6,644 bases of DNA from Chitinophaga pinensis (GCA_945890595.1 CAMDCQ010000131.1:1-6644), one strand, 5' to 3'. Numbered from the stretch's first letter, positions 1-6,279 are shown. The notes: a model not told the origin generated them from the letters alone. A program made the numbers and translations.

Positions 1-362
1 TTGGAGTAACCAAAGACGGGGTAGAACAAGATTTACTTCCTCACGCAGACAGTTTATCGAGGGATCTCACGTCTATTGATGCTCAAACATATCCCTATTT
101 AAGGATAGAGTCTGTACTTTCTGATTCCATTTTCAGAACACCGGTACAACAAAAACGATGGACTATTTTGTATGACGGCGTTCCCGAGGGAAGTTTAATG
201 CCTCAAATAGCATTTGAACAAAGCCATGACACTTTACAAGAAGGCGACTCTTTAGTCATAAAAATAGCCTATCAAAATATATCTAAGTATGATATGGACA
301 GTATTTTAGTACTTTCGGTTATTCAAAATTCAAACTTGATTAACGATACTTTGGATTACAAA

Positions 363-365
363 TAG
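363..365 (+). other. In-frame amber (TAG) codon inside the T9SS protein gene
   Basis: The codons run GAT TAC AAA TAG TAT AAA CCA, read DYK-stop-YKP. Frame and protein character continue without a shift on both sides: the CARDB-like segment before it joins directly to the YKPLGPNDVF segment after it. AAG, CAG or GAG would each become TAG by one substitution. All nine gene ends in this window use TAA (eight) or TGA (one), so TAG occurs in a coding frame only here. Translation stopping here would remove the T9SS sorting domain. Confidence 0.9.
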
Positions 366-926
366 TATAAACCACTTGGCCCAAATGATGTATTTATTCT
401 GTCTTATAAGATAAGTACGCTCGGCCAAACCGGATTAAATAGACTGAGCATAAGAGTGAACCCAAATTTTGCGCAGCCAGAAGAAAGATTAGACAATAAT
501 GTATTAGATTTAATGTATGTCGTACTTAAAGATGATAAAAGCCCGCTCCTGGACGTTGTGTTTGACGGAATTCATATTTTAGATCACGAGATAGTATCGC
601 CAAGTACAGTAATAACAATGTCTGTGTTAGACGACAATACCTTTATTTTAATAAAGGATCCATCAGCGTTTACTGCAGTTATTCAACAAGTAAATGAATA
701 TGGTATTCCCATTGGTTCTTCAGATACACTGAATGTTAGTGACAATGACGTATTTTTTTATCCCGCGATGAAAAGTAGTGATAAAGCAATTTTTGAATAC
801 AAACCGCAATCGCTGGCTTCGGGTAAATACAACCTAATAGTTCAAGTTAAAGATGGATCTGGAAATAAATCCAGTGATCTGAATTATGATATCAACTTTG
901 AAGTTGTCAGAGAGTCTGGAATATCT

Positions 927-1265
927 AACATATATCCTTACCCCAATCCATTCAGCACATCCATGAAATTCGTGTATACGCTTACAGGAGAAAAAGTACC
1001 CGATTATATGAAAATTCAAATCATGACGATTACCGGAAAAGTAGTTCGTGAAATCACAAAGGAGGAATTAGGATTTATTAAAATAGGAAATAACATCTCC
1101 GAGTTTAGTTGGAATGGCACTGATGAATTCGGTGATCAATTGGCAAATGGAGTATACCTATACAAGGTAACGGCAAAGATTAATGGAGAAAATATTGCAT
1201 TACGAGAAACTGCTGGCGATCAATACTTCACCCAAGGATTTGGAAAAATTTACTTAATGCGCTAA
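927..1265 (+). other. T9SS C-terminal sorting domain (type A-like) within the first gene
   Basis: This segment encodes NIYPYPNPF, a strand pattern MKIQIMTITGKVV, a WNGTDEFGDQLANGVYLYKV block and a closing FGKIYLMR. This is the layout of the Por secretion tail / FlgD-Ig-like sorting domain: an N-P-F motif after the linker, G-x-V-V in the middle and NG-x-Y-x-Y-K near the end. In the family this domain directs export by the type IX secretion system and, in many cargo proteins, is cleaved on surface attachment. It lies wholly downstream of the TAG at 363-365. Confidence 0.85.
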
Positions 1266-1273
1266 GTGATATC

Positions 1274-1301
1274 TTTAGTCCGTTTCCAAAACTGAATTTT
1301 T
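1274..1301 (+). terminator. Weak stem-loop followed by T5 in a convergent gap
   Basis: TTTAGT (1274-1279) can pair with ACTGAA (1291-1296), including one G-T wobble, around an 11-base loop, and is followed by TTTTT (1297-1301). It sits 9 bases after the stop of the T9SS gene, in the 34-bp gap before the convergent glycosyltransferase, where a terminator is expected. The stem is short and A/T-rich, and an alternative 4-bp stem (GTTT/AAAC) overlaps it, so this is tentative. Confidence 0.22.
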
Positions 1302-2448
1302 ACCACTTTTTTCTTGCTTTTTTAAACAGGGTAAGAAGAATATAAGCAGTGATATTTCTTTTAAAGTTCGGACTAAAATTCGCTTCAAAAAACTCCGTAA
1401 AAGGAGCATCTTTACTCACAATGTCTCTACCTCTAGCTAAGCTGAAATAATTTCCAACCACGCCTTCTAAAATATTGCTCGGTAAAAATCCGTATTCAAA
1501 ACCAAACGACATTTTACTATTTTTACATTTTTTAGAAGTCAAGTAATAGCTATCTAAATTCTTTATTTTTTTTAAGCCGTATAAGTCCACCACTACATTT
1601 TGTGTATAGTCAGAATCTATGGTATCCTTAAAAAAACTGGGGTTATACTCAAAATAAATATCCAGAAAATCAATCTTCTCCATGTCTATGTCTTCAAAAT
1701 TACAAGGAGTGTAAAGCATGGTTGAATTAAATAGGGCATTTGAGACCTTACTTACATTGGTTCCCACATTACCCATATGGGCCACACAGCTCACCTTGGG
1801 ATACAGGGTAAACAAGTCTTGCACTACACAAAATTTCAACAACTCTTTCTTCCATGAATTGGTATCAGACCATGATCCCAATGGTAAGTCATCTTGGTTA
1901 TTCATAGGCATCACATAACGATATTGAGCATCCAATGTATTTCGAAACAAGGACCACTTCTCTCTGAAAAATATGCAACCCAATGAGGACGGAAGTGTTG
2001 CCGCAAAAAAAGGATGATAATTGGTAAAGTTAAGATAAAATCCATTCCACTCATTCTTGGTTTGCGCATATAGACTTATCCCAAATAACCTATCTATATC
2101 TAACTTAGCACGATGAACCGCCTCTATATAATTAAAGGTGTACGAACTCAATACAAGATCATCTTCCAAATAAATTAATTGTTGCGAATCGATTTTTTCG
2201 AAAATCTCTGTTACAGATTCTATAACATTCTTTTTTAACCCATAATTAACATCCCGAACAATAATTTCAAATTCAAATTCTAAATTACTACTTTTTATAG
2301 ATTCGATAATTTCGGATTGTATTTCAGAATAATCAATGACAAACCATAGTTTATAGTCCGATGTATACGATTTCTGATTCCTTAAAGACGTTAACAGTCT
2401 ATCGAGATAGTCTATCCGGTTGTATGCTATTATTAAAATATGGTTCAT
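1300..2448 (-). CDS. GT-A fold glycosyltransferase (EDD motif) with a long C-terminal extension
   Basis: A 382-residue protein predicted to transfer a sugar from a nucleotide sugar to a cell-surface glycan; donor and acceptor cannot be read from the sequence. The N-terminus (ILIIAYNR, residues 4-11) is a typical GT-A first strand. RDVNYGLKKN (65-74) resembles the R-x-x-N-x-GL motif of GT2/GNT-I-like enzymes, and YLEDDLVLS (93-101) carries the acidic metal/nucleotide-binding EDD. GSWSDTNSW (191-199) and LYPKVSCVAHMGNVGTN (215-231) match the distal motifs of this bacterial group. About 150 further residues follow, with VDLYG and FGFEYGF, then a basic tail; I do not recognise a named domain there. 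There is no signal peptide or clear membrane segment, so it is probably cytoplasmic or peripheral on the inner membrane. Its ATG overlaps the TGA of the upstream GT2 gene (ATGA), which fixes the start and implies translational coupling. An A8 run lies at 1566-1573. Confidence 0.8.
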   Translation of the reverse strand: MNHILIIAYNRIDYLDRLLTSLRNQKSYTSDYKLWFVIDYSEIQSEIIESIKSSNLEFEFEIIVRDVNYGLKKNVIESVTEIFEKIDSQQLIYLEDDLVLSSYTFNYIEAVHRAKLDIDRLFGISLYAQTKNEWNGFYLNFTNYHPFFAATLPSSLGCIFFREKWSLFRNTLDAQYRYVMPMNNQDDLPLGSWSDTNSWKKELLKFCVVQDLFTLYPKVSCVAHMGNVGTNVSKVSNALFNSTMLYTPCNFEDIDMEKIDFLDIYFEYNPSFFKDTIDSDYTQNVVVDLYGLKKIKNLDSYYLTSKKCKNSKMSFGFEYGFLPSNILEGVVGNYFSLARGRDIVSKDAPFTEFFEANFSPNFKRNITAYILLTLFKKARKKW

Positions 2449-3389
2449 AAAGCTGAATGCCCCGTTAAAGATTGGACTGTACTTTTTAGTTGAAACATCA
2501 ACTGACCGCTATAATTACTAACTTTTGAAAGCGAAGCCACAAACGCACCTTTCCAATTAGCAGATTTAGTTATAAACGAGAGAAAAATAAACGGAGATTT
2601 GAACATGTGAAAGCATACCAACGCCAGTAATCGGAAAATTCCCTTTTTTTTGACTCTTAAAGATTGATGTGTCTGTCCAGCCAGATAATTTTTCTTTAAA
2701 AATTCTCCAACAGTCATAAAGTGACTGCGATGATACATCGCAATAGATGGATCATACCAAATGTCAATTCCAAACGACTTAGCGCGATAGCCCAGATCTG
2801 TATCTTCTCCGTAGGCGATTGTAGTTCCATTCATGCCCATTGAAGTATTAAAATCATTTATTATATCGAATACGTTACGTTCAATCAACAAGATACAACC
2901 TTTAACTTGATTCGTATCTTTTAACATCGTTCTCGTATCACTTTCTGGATTTCGAATAAAAAAATCATCTTCTATCCAAGCAGGAACCATCTCATTCCAT
3001 CGTTTAACCTTACCTAAAACAAATGTATTTGGAAGGATCAGAGAATTTAAACAGTTAACTAAAATATCACGTTGCGGATAACAGTCATCATCTAGAAAAA
3101 GCATGTAATCCTGTTTACAGATACGTATTGCTGTATTTTTAGCAATAGACAAACCTTGTTGAGACTCAAAATAATATTCTACCTTGAGTTGATACTTTTT
3201 TTTAAACTCGCTAACTACCTCATTTGTGCGGTCAGTAGAGTTATTATCAATGATTAGAATAGTAGCTTCTGAGATATATCGTATTTCAGTATACATTGCC
3301 AAAGACTTCTCCAAAATATCTGCTCTGTTATACGTAGTTACAACTATGCAAATACGCTGAATTAAGTCACGGTTTTCGTCGAGATTCAT
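2445..3389 (-). CDS. Family 2 glycosyltransferase
   Basis: A 314-residue GT2 (GT-A, inverting) glycosyltransferase, probably acting at the inner face of the cytoplasmic membrane on a lipid-linked or surface glycan. Motifs: VVTTYNRAD (16-24) starts the nucleotide-binding fold; IIDNNSTD (46-53) is the typical second motif; QQGLSIAKN (77-85) matches the G-x-x-x-A-x-N motif; FLDDDCYP (98-105) holds the metal-binding DDD; GEDTDLGYRAK (194-204) holds the ED that usually contains the catalytic base; YHRSHF (219-224) follows. A hydrophobic stretch at about 250-273, preceded by KKK, could be a membrane-association helix. Length is normal for the family. It is the first gene of a two-gene leftward unit overlapping the next glycosyltransferase by ATGA. 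No Shine-Dalgarno is visible; the start is preceded by A/T-rich sequence. Donor and acceptor are unknown. Two A8 runs in the coding strand lie at 2644-2651 and 3196-3203. Confidence 0.88.
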   Translation of the reverse strand: MNLDENRDLIQRICIVVTTYNRADILEKSLAMYTEIRYISEATILIIDNNSTDRTNEVVSEFKKKYQLKVEYYFESQQGLSIAKNTAIRICKQDYMLFLDDDCYPQRDILVNCLNSLILPNTFVLGKVKRWNEMVPAWIEDDFFIRNPESDTRTMLKDTNQVKGCILLIERNVFDIINDFNTSMGMNGTTIAYGEDTDLGYRAKSFGIDIWYDPSIAMYHRSHFMTVGEFLKKNYLAGQTHQSLRVKKKGIFRLLALVCFHMFKSPFIFLSFITKSANWKGAFVASLSKVSNYSGQLMFQLKSTVQSLTGHSAL

Positions 3390-3586
3390 CTATTTTTGTC
3401 AATAGAATTGCACAGCTTCGCAAACTAGTTTAGGTTAAACGGTAATTTTATAAACTAACGTAAGATTTCCAAACTTTCCCTACTTATTGTTTGCTACAAC
3501 AATTCATTTACGAAGGTACAAAATACTGCCGTTCATCGAATGAAATTATTCCGAGACAGCTATTTAAATTATTTATTTAATTGATA
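3390..3586. promoter_or_regulatory. Divergent intergenic region between two glycosyltransferase units
   Basis: This 197-bp A/T-rich region separates the leftward GT2 unit from the rightward GT32 gene and must hold promoters for both unless transcription enters from elsewhere. I found no exact TAnnTTTG element on either strand. The nearest forward candidate is TATTGTTTG (3485-3493), with a 3-base instead of 2-base spacer. It also holds two inverted repeats: ATTGTT/AACAAT (3486-3503) and TTAAAT/ATTTAA (3564-3580). Its role as a promoter region is inferred from gene orientation. Confidence 0.45.
3486..3503. repeat. Perfect 6-bp inverted repeat with 6-base spacer, operator-like
   Basis: ATTGTT (3486-3491), spacer TGCTAC, AACAAT (3498-3503) form a perfect dyad near the middle of the divergent region. 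It overlaps the imperfect -7-like sequence TATTGTTTG. The size fits a dimeric regulator site, but a 6-bp A/T-rich dyad is also expected by chance in sequence of this composition. Confidence 0.3.
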
Positions 3587-4327
3587 ATGAGAACATTTAA
3601 TGCAATCCCCAAAATAATACACTACTGCTGGTATGGAAAAACACCAAAACCTGAATACGTAATAGATTGCATTAACTCATGGAAAAAACATAATCCTGAT
3701 TACACTATTTTAGAATGGAATGAGAAAAACTCCCCAAAACATCCAATTGTAATCAAAAATTTAAAACAAAAACTATGGGCATTTGCCAGCGATTATGTGA
3801 GACTTTTCGCTGTTGAATCATACGGTGGATTTTACTTAGATACGGATATATTTTTAGTGAAATCTTTGGACTCACTTTTAGATCACACCTGTTTTGTTGC
3901 ATTTCAGTATCCAAAAAAAAATGAATATTGGATAACTAATGGGGCAATCGGAGCGATTAAAAATCATGACTTTTTTAAGGAATGTATTGCTATGCTAGAA
4001 AAACATGGTCATACTAAACTAACCCCTTATATATCACCCAAACTAACGACTGATGTATTAACTCTGAGAAAAAATAACATCGAATACGGCACTCAACAGA
4101 TAGGAGATATAACGGTCTTTGACGCCAGTTATTTTTATTTTTACCAAGGAGAAGAGCTTAATGTTGGTTTAGAGGTTCTTATTCAAAATCTACCTAAACA
4201 CTCCTTTGGCATTCATTTATATTCAGGCAGTTGGTTGACTCCCGTAGAGAAAAAAGACACACTAGAAAAAATAATTCTATTGTACAGAAAAATAAAAACC
4301 AAAATATCTCTCATATACAAGTTCTAA
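3587..4327 (+). CDS. GT32-type (DXD sugar-binding) glycosyltransferase
   Basis: A 246-residue glycosyltransferase of the Gly_transf_sug/DXD group (GT32, related to OCH1-like and capsular polysaccharide transferases). IPKIIHYCWYG (7-17) is the hallmark N-terminal strand. LWAFASDYVRLFAVESYGG (63-81) is the characteristic helix before the catalytic motif, and FYLDTDIFLVK (82-92) carries the metal-binding DXD (D85, D87). NGAIGA and the late IHLYSGSW (209-216), where the conserved H and W occur, complete the fold. The tail is basic. I chose ATG at 3587 over an in-frame TTG at 3581 because homologous proteins begin shortly before the IPKIIH motif and ATG is the stronger start; with TTG it would be 248 residues. 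It is transcribed divergently from the other two glycosyltransferases and is followed 50 bp later by the IMPase-family gene. An A9 run at 3913-3921 lies in codons for P-K-K-N. Sugar specificity is unknown. Confidence 0.86.
   Translation: MRTFNAIPKIIHYCWYGKTPKPEYVIDCINSWKKHNPDYTILEWNEKNSPKHPIVIKNLKQKLWAFASDYVRLFAVESYGGFYLDTDIFLVKSLDSLLDHTCFVAFQYPKKNEYWITNGAIGAIKNHDFFKECIAMLEKHGHTKLTPYISPKLTTDVLTLRKNNIEYGTQQIGDITVFDASYFYFYQGEELNVGLEVLIQNLPKHSFGIHLYSGSWLTPVEKKDTLEKIILLYRKIKTKISLIYKF
3913..3921 (+). repeat. A9 homopolymer inside the GT32 coding region
   Basis: Nine consecutive A residues are read CCA AAA AAA AAT. It is the longest such run in the window and lies near codon 110 of 246, so gain or loss of one base would truncate the enzyme. 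The frame is open as sequenced. Slippage at this site is a possibility, not shown. Confidence 0.6.
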
Positions 4328-4377
4328 CTCAAATAGCACAAAAAATATAATCCATCCACACCATAAAACATCAAATT

Positions 4378-5151
4378 ATGCATCAACACATATCACAACT
4401 CCTCTTTGAAATAGGTGAATTTCAGCTTACCGAACAATCAAAGTTGAGTGAAATTAAAGTTATCGAAAAGAGTCAAAACCAACTGGTGAGCTATGTAGAT
4501 ATTGAAAGCGAAAAGCGTCTTGTGAAAGGACTGCTTGAACTAACACCTACAGCTGGATTTTTAGGCGAAGAAGGCACCAGCACGCTTCAAAACAGCGATT
4601 TATACTGGATTATCGACCCCATAGACGGCACCACTAATTTCTTATTCGGCCACTCTAAATTTTGTATTTCGATTGCATTGTATGCGGATTCAAAACCTGT
4701 ATATGGAGCGGTATATGTGCCGGCAGAAAAAGAACTTTTTCACGCGGATAGCAGTGGCGCATATTTGAATGGAAAACCCATACACGTAGCTCAGCGATTG
4801 CAACTATCTGAAACCTTAATGGCCACCGGATTTCCCTATTACAATTTTAAAGGCTTAAATGGCTACATTGAAGTGCTCAAAACTCTCATGCAATCTACGC
4901 AAGGCTTAAGAAGAATGGGAAGTGCAGCTATAGACCTCGTTTATACTGCAGCCGGAAGATTTGATGGATTTTTTGAACTTAACCTAAAACCTTGGGATGT
5001 GGCAGGTGGCGCTTATATTGTGCAGCAAGCAGGAGGATTGGTTACGAGCTTTAGCGGAGAAGATGACTTTGTTTTTGGAACATCCATACTTGCAGCCAAT
5101 GAAAACATACACCAGTTACTTTCTGAAATTATTGCTAAACAGGAATTTTAA
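4378..5151 (+). CDS. Inositol monophosphatase family protein
   Basis: A 257-residue Mg2+-dependent phosphatase of the IMPase/SuhB superfamily, normal in length. GEEGTS (63-68) supplies the acidic metal ligands, WIIDPIDGTTNF (77-88) is the signature with D80 and D83, and KPWDVAGGAYIVQQAGG (204-220) carries the second signature aspartate D207. GAVYVPAEKELFHA (about residue 113 onward) is the usual mid-domain motif. Family members hydrolyse inositol-1-phosphate, related sugar phosphates or 3'-phosphoadenosine phosphates; the sequence alone does not decide which. Position just after a glycosyltransferase would suit a sugar-phosphate role, but this is inference. It is probably cytoplasmic. The ATG at 4378 has no Shine-Dalgarno and follows an A/T-rich 50-bp gap, so co-transcription with the GT32 gene is possible. 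Its TAA overlaps the convergent divIC stop. Confidence 0.92.
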   Translation: MHQHISQLLFEIGEFQLTEQSKLSEIKVIEKSQNQLVSYVDIESEKRLVKGLLELTPTAGFLGEEGTSTLQNSDLYWIIDPIDGTTNFLFGHSKFCISIALYADSKPVYGAVYVPAEKELFHADSSGAYLNGKPIHVAQRLQLSETLMATGFPYYNFKGLNGYIEVLKTLMQSTQGLRRMGSAAIDLVYTAAGRFDGFFELNLKPWDVAGGAYIVQQAGGLVTSFSGEDDFVFGTSILAANENIHQLLSEIIAKQEF

Positions 5152-5441
5152 TCTTTAGGAGCAATAACAAACACATCTTCATCGTCTTTCTTGAAAAAAT
5201 AATGCTCGCGTGCATATTTTTCTAATCGGTCATTGGTTGAGAATAAATTAACTTTTTGCTCTTCCATGTCCGCAATTTCTTCTTTCAGAAACTGCTCTTG
5301 CATCCGCAGATCTTTAAGCTCATGATACTGCTTATAGATAAACATGGCGCTATTACCATCAAACAATAGCATCCAAAACACAAAAACACCCATGGTGAGT
5401 GAATACTTGCGATTAATTAGTTTGCGAATTATGGTATTCAT
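5148..5441 (-). CDS. divIC: Septum formation initiator family protein (DivIC/FtsB)
   Basis: A 97-residue bitopic division protein. A short basic N-terminus (RKLINRK, 6-12) precedes a membrane segment at about 14-35. A coiled coil follows at about 37-72, rich in E, K, L and Q (e.g. LKDLRMQEQFLKEEI), then the small extracytoplasmic motif LEKYAREHYFFKKDDEDVFVI at 73-93, whose ARE-x-Y-x-F core is the DivIC/FtsB signature. Family knowledge: it pairs with FtsL/FtsQ-type partners in the divisome and helps activate septal peptidoglycan synthesis. It lies 61 bp downstream of kdsC on the same strand, with its own candidate promoter (5447-5454). Its TAA (5150-5148) overlaps the stop of the convergent IMPase gene. 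No Shine-Dalgarno is present. FtsB is an equally valid name; DivIC follows the usage for Bacteroidota-like short forms. Confidence 0.87.
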   Translation of the reverse strand: MNTIIRKLINRKYSLTMGVFVFWMLLFDGNSAMFIYKQYHELKDLRMQEQFLKEEIADMEEQKVNLFSTNDRLEKYAREHYFFKKDDEDVFVIAPKD

Positions 5442-5446
5442 CTTGT

Positions 5447-5454
5447 CAAAGATA
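5447..5454 (-). promoter_or_regulatory. Candidate -7 element TATCTTTG for divIC
   Basis: On the minus strand TATCTTTG matches the Bacteroidota -7 consensus TAnnTTTG exactly, and its last base lies 5 bases before the divIC ATG. A matching -33 TTG at the usual 17-23 base distance is not present (the nearest TTG is about 26 bases upstream), so the promoter is incomplete by consensus. If used, transcription would start at or just before the start codon. Confidence 0.35.
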
Positions 5455-5502
5455 GTATTGATAGACTATTCATAATTAAACAACATCCGTAAATTGTATT
5501 TA

Positions 5503-6018
5503 TTACCATACAGAATGCTCACTACTCTCCCACTTATCTTGCATCATTAGCACTTTTTGAAGAATTTCTCTAGCTGCACCTTGCCCACCTGCGTGCTTGG
5601 TAACAATATCAGCCAGTTCTTGCACTTCCCATGCGGCATCTGAAGGTGCTACTTTTACACCACACATCCGCATCACAGACAAGTCTGGGTAATCGTCGCC
5701 CATATACAATGTCCTCTCTAAGTCAAGATCTAACTTAAGTTGAAGTTCTGCTAGTAAAATACGTTTGTCAGAAACACCCGTGTGCACTTCTTTAATGCCT
5801 AAAGTACGCAAACGATCTCTAACACCGTCCGAATTACCCCCACTTATTATAATGACGTTATAGCCTTGTTTTACAACATATTGAAGCGCAAATCCATCCT
5901 TTATATTAAAGGTGCGTTGCATCTCGCCATTATCTGTGGCAATAACACTTCCGGGAGTAAGCACTCCATCTACATCAAAGATAAAAGTGTTGACATGAGC
6001 CAGTTGATCTAGAATCAT
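5503..6018 (-). CDS. kdsC: KdsC-like HAD phosphatase (Kdo-8-phosphate phosphatase)
   Basis: A 171-residue class C0 HAD hydrolase with no cap domain, slightly shorter than E. coli KdsC. FIFDVDGVLTPG (12-23) supplies the nucleophile D15 and the acid/base D17. IIISGGN (56-62) gives the motif II serine S59, K85 in VSDKR is the motif III lysine, and YMGDDYPDL (105-113) is motif IV. KHAGGQGAARE (141-151) matches the KdsC-specific C-terminal R-x-A-GG-x-GA-x-RE region that closes over the active site of a neighbouring subunit. Reaction in the family: Kdo-8-phosphate to Kdo plus phosphate, in cytoplasmic LPS inner-core synthesis. Related C0 phosphatases acting on other 2-keto sugar phosphates (e.g. 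KDN-9-P) cannot be excluded. The ATG starts 6 bases after the iscX stop, so it is almost surely co-transcribed with fdx-iscX. No Shine-Dalgarno is visible. Confidence 0.86.
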   Translation of the reverse strand: MILDQLAHVNTFIFDVDGVLTPGSVIATDNGEMQRTFNIKDGFALQYVVKQGYNVIIISGGNSDGVRDRLRTLGIKEVHTGVSDKRILLAELQLKLDLDLERTLYMGDDYPDLSVMRMCGVKVAPSDAAWEVQELADIVTKHAGGQGAAREILQKVLMMQDKWESSEHSVW

Positions 6019-6024
6019 TGTTTT

Positions 6025-6270
6025 TTACTGATTATCACGCCATTCGTATACCCAGCTGCTTTGAATCATTTCTAAATGTCCTTCGTTACTATCTTCACGA
6101 TTTCCTTCAAAATTATCCAACGCAAGTACCCAGTCTAGTAGCTCTGTAAAACGTATTCTGTATATCTTGGTCTCTGTAAAATCATCGCCAAATTTTTCAT
6201 ATAAGGCTAAAGCGATGTCTTCGTAGTCTGACCAATTTATGGGTGGCTCAAAAAATTTTTGGTTACTCAT
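6025..6270 (-). CDS. iscX: Fe-S cluster assembly protein IscX
   Basis: An 81-residue acidic protein of the IscX (YfhJ) family. INWSDYEDIALALYEKF (11-27) matches the W-x-D-x-x-x-I-A-x-x-L start of IscX. IRFTELLDWVLALDNFEG (39-56) matches the RFTDLxxWVxxLxxF core, and SNEGHLEMIQSSWVYEW (61-77) matches the NE-x-x-LE-x-I-x-x-x-W end. It is about 15 residues longer than E. coli IscX, mostly from an N-terminal extension and a small insertion near residues 32-37. Family knowledge: IscX binds iron and the cysteine desulfurase IscS and modulates ISC cluster assembly. It lies 9 bases after fdx, the same order as at the end of the proteobacterial isc operon, and 6 bases before kdsC. It probably acts in the cytoplasm. 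No Shine-Dalgarno is present; the bases before ATG are A-rich. Confidence 0.9.
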   Translation of the reverse strand: MSNQKFFEPPINWSDYEDIALALYEKFGDDFTETKIYRIRFTELLDWVLALDNFEGNREDSNEGHLEMIQSSWVYEWRDNQ

Positions 6271-6279
6271 GTGTTTTGT

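Larger units (their letters stand above)
1..1265 (+). pseudogene. C-terminal part of a C25-peptidase-like T9SS surface protein, interrupted by an in-frame TAG
   Basis: The gene enters from the left edge and is readable in one frame (codons starting at position 3) to a TAA at 1263-1265: 420 sense codons and one internal TAG (codon 121). The motifs YPYLRIES, RTPVQQKRW and YDGVPEG, then a beta-rich CARDB-like stretch, VNPNF and PEERLDNN, resemble the region after the peptidase domain in large C25 (gingipain/PorU-like) proteins of Bacteroidota. The last ~110 residues form a T9SS sorting domain (YPYPNPF, then WNGTDEFGD, then NGVYLYKV) ending in FGKIYLMR. Family knowledge: such proteins cross the outer membrane by T9SS and act at the cell surface; some take part in sorting other cargo. 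The catalytic domain lies outside the window, so peptidase activity is not shown. TTG at 168 and GTG at 456 could be taken as starts, but both fall inside the conserved reading and are not real ones. It may be a recent pseudogene, a readthrough gene or a sequencing error; apart from the TAG nothing looks decayed. Confidence 0.72.

Noticed and set aside
834..1019. Minus-strand 61-codon open frame opposite the T9SS gene
   Set aside because: It lies entirely opposite a strongly recognisable coding region (including the sorting-domain start), has no family resemblance and no start signal.
456..1265. A separate 269-residue gene starting at GTG 456
   Set aside because: The GTG encodes the V of VNPNF in the middle of a conserved segment that continues upstream in the same frame to the TAG at 363-365; there is no start context there.
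1718..1918. Plus-strand 66-codon open frame inside the EDD glycosyltransferase
   Set aside because: The minus-strand frame carries the conserved LYP and HMGNVGTN motifs; the plus-strand frame shows nothing recognisable.
3564..3580. TTAAAT/ATTTAA inverted repeat just before the GT32 start
   Set aside because: Pure A/T dyad in very A/T-rich sequence; expected by chance and too weak as an RNA stem.
3390..3586. Full Bacteroidota promoter (TTTG plus TAnnTTTG) in the divergent region
   Set aside because: No exact -7 match on either strand; the closest have a wrong spacer or lack the final G.
1300..4327. Recent horizontal transfer of the glycosyltransferase block, judged by base composition
   Set aside because: Sample 60-base stretches counted by eye gave 30-38% G+C in the GT32 gene and 32-42% in the flanking phosphatase and kdsC genes, so the ranges overlap, and no mobile-element or repeat boundary is visible.
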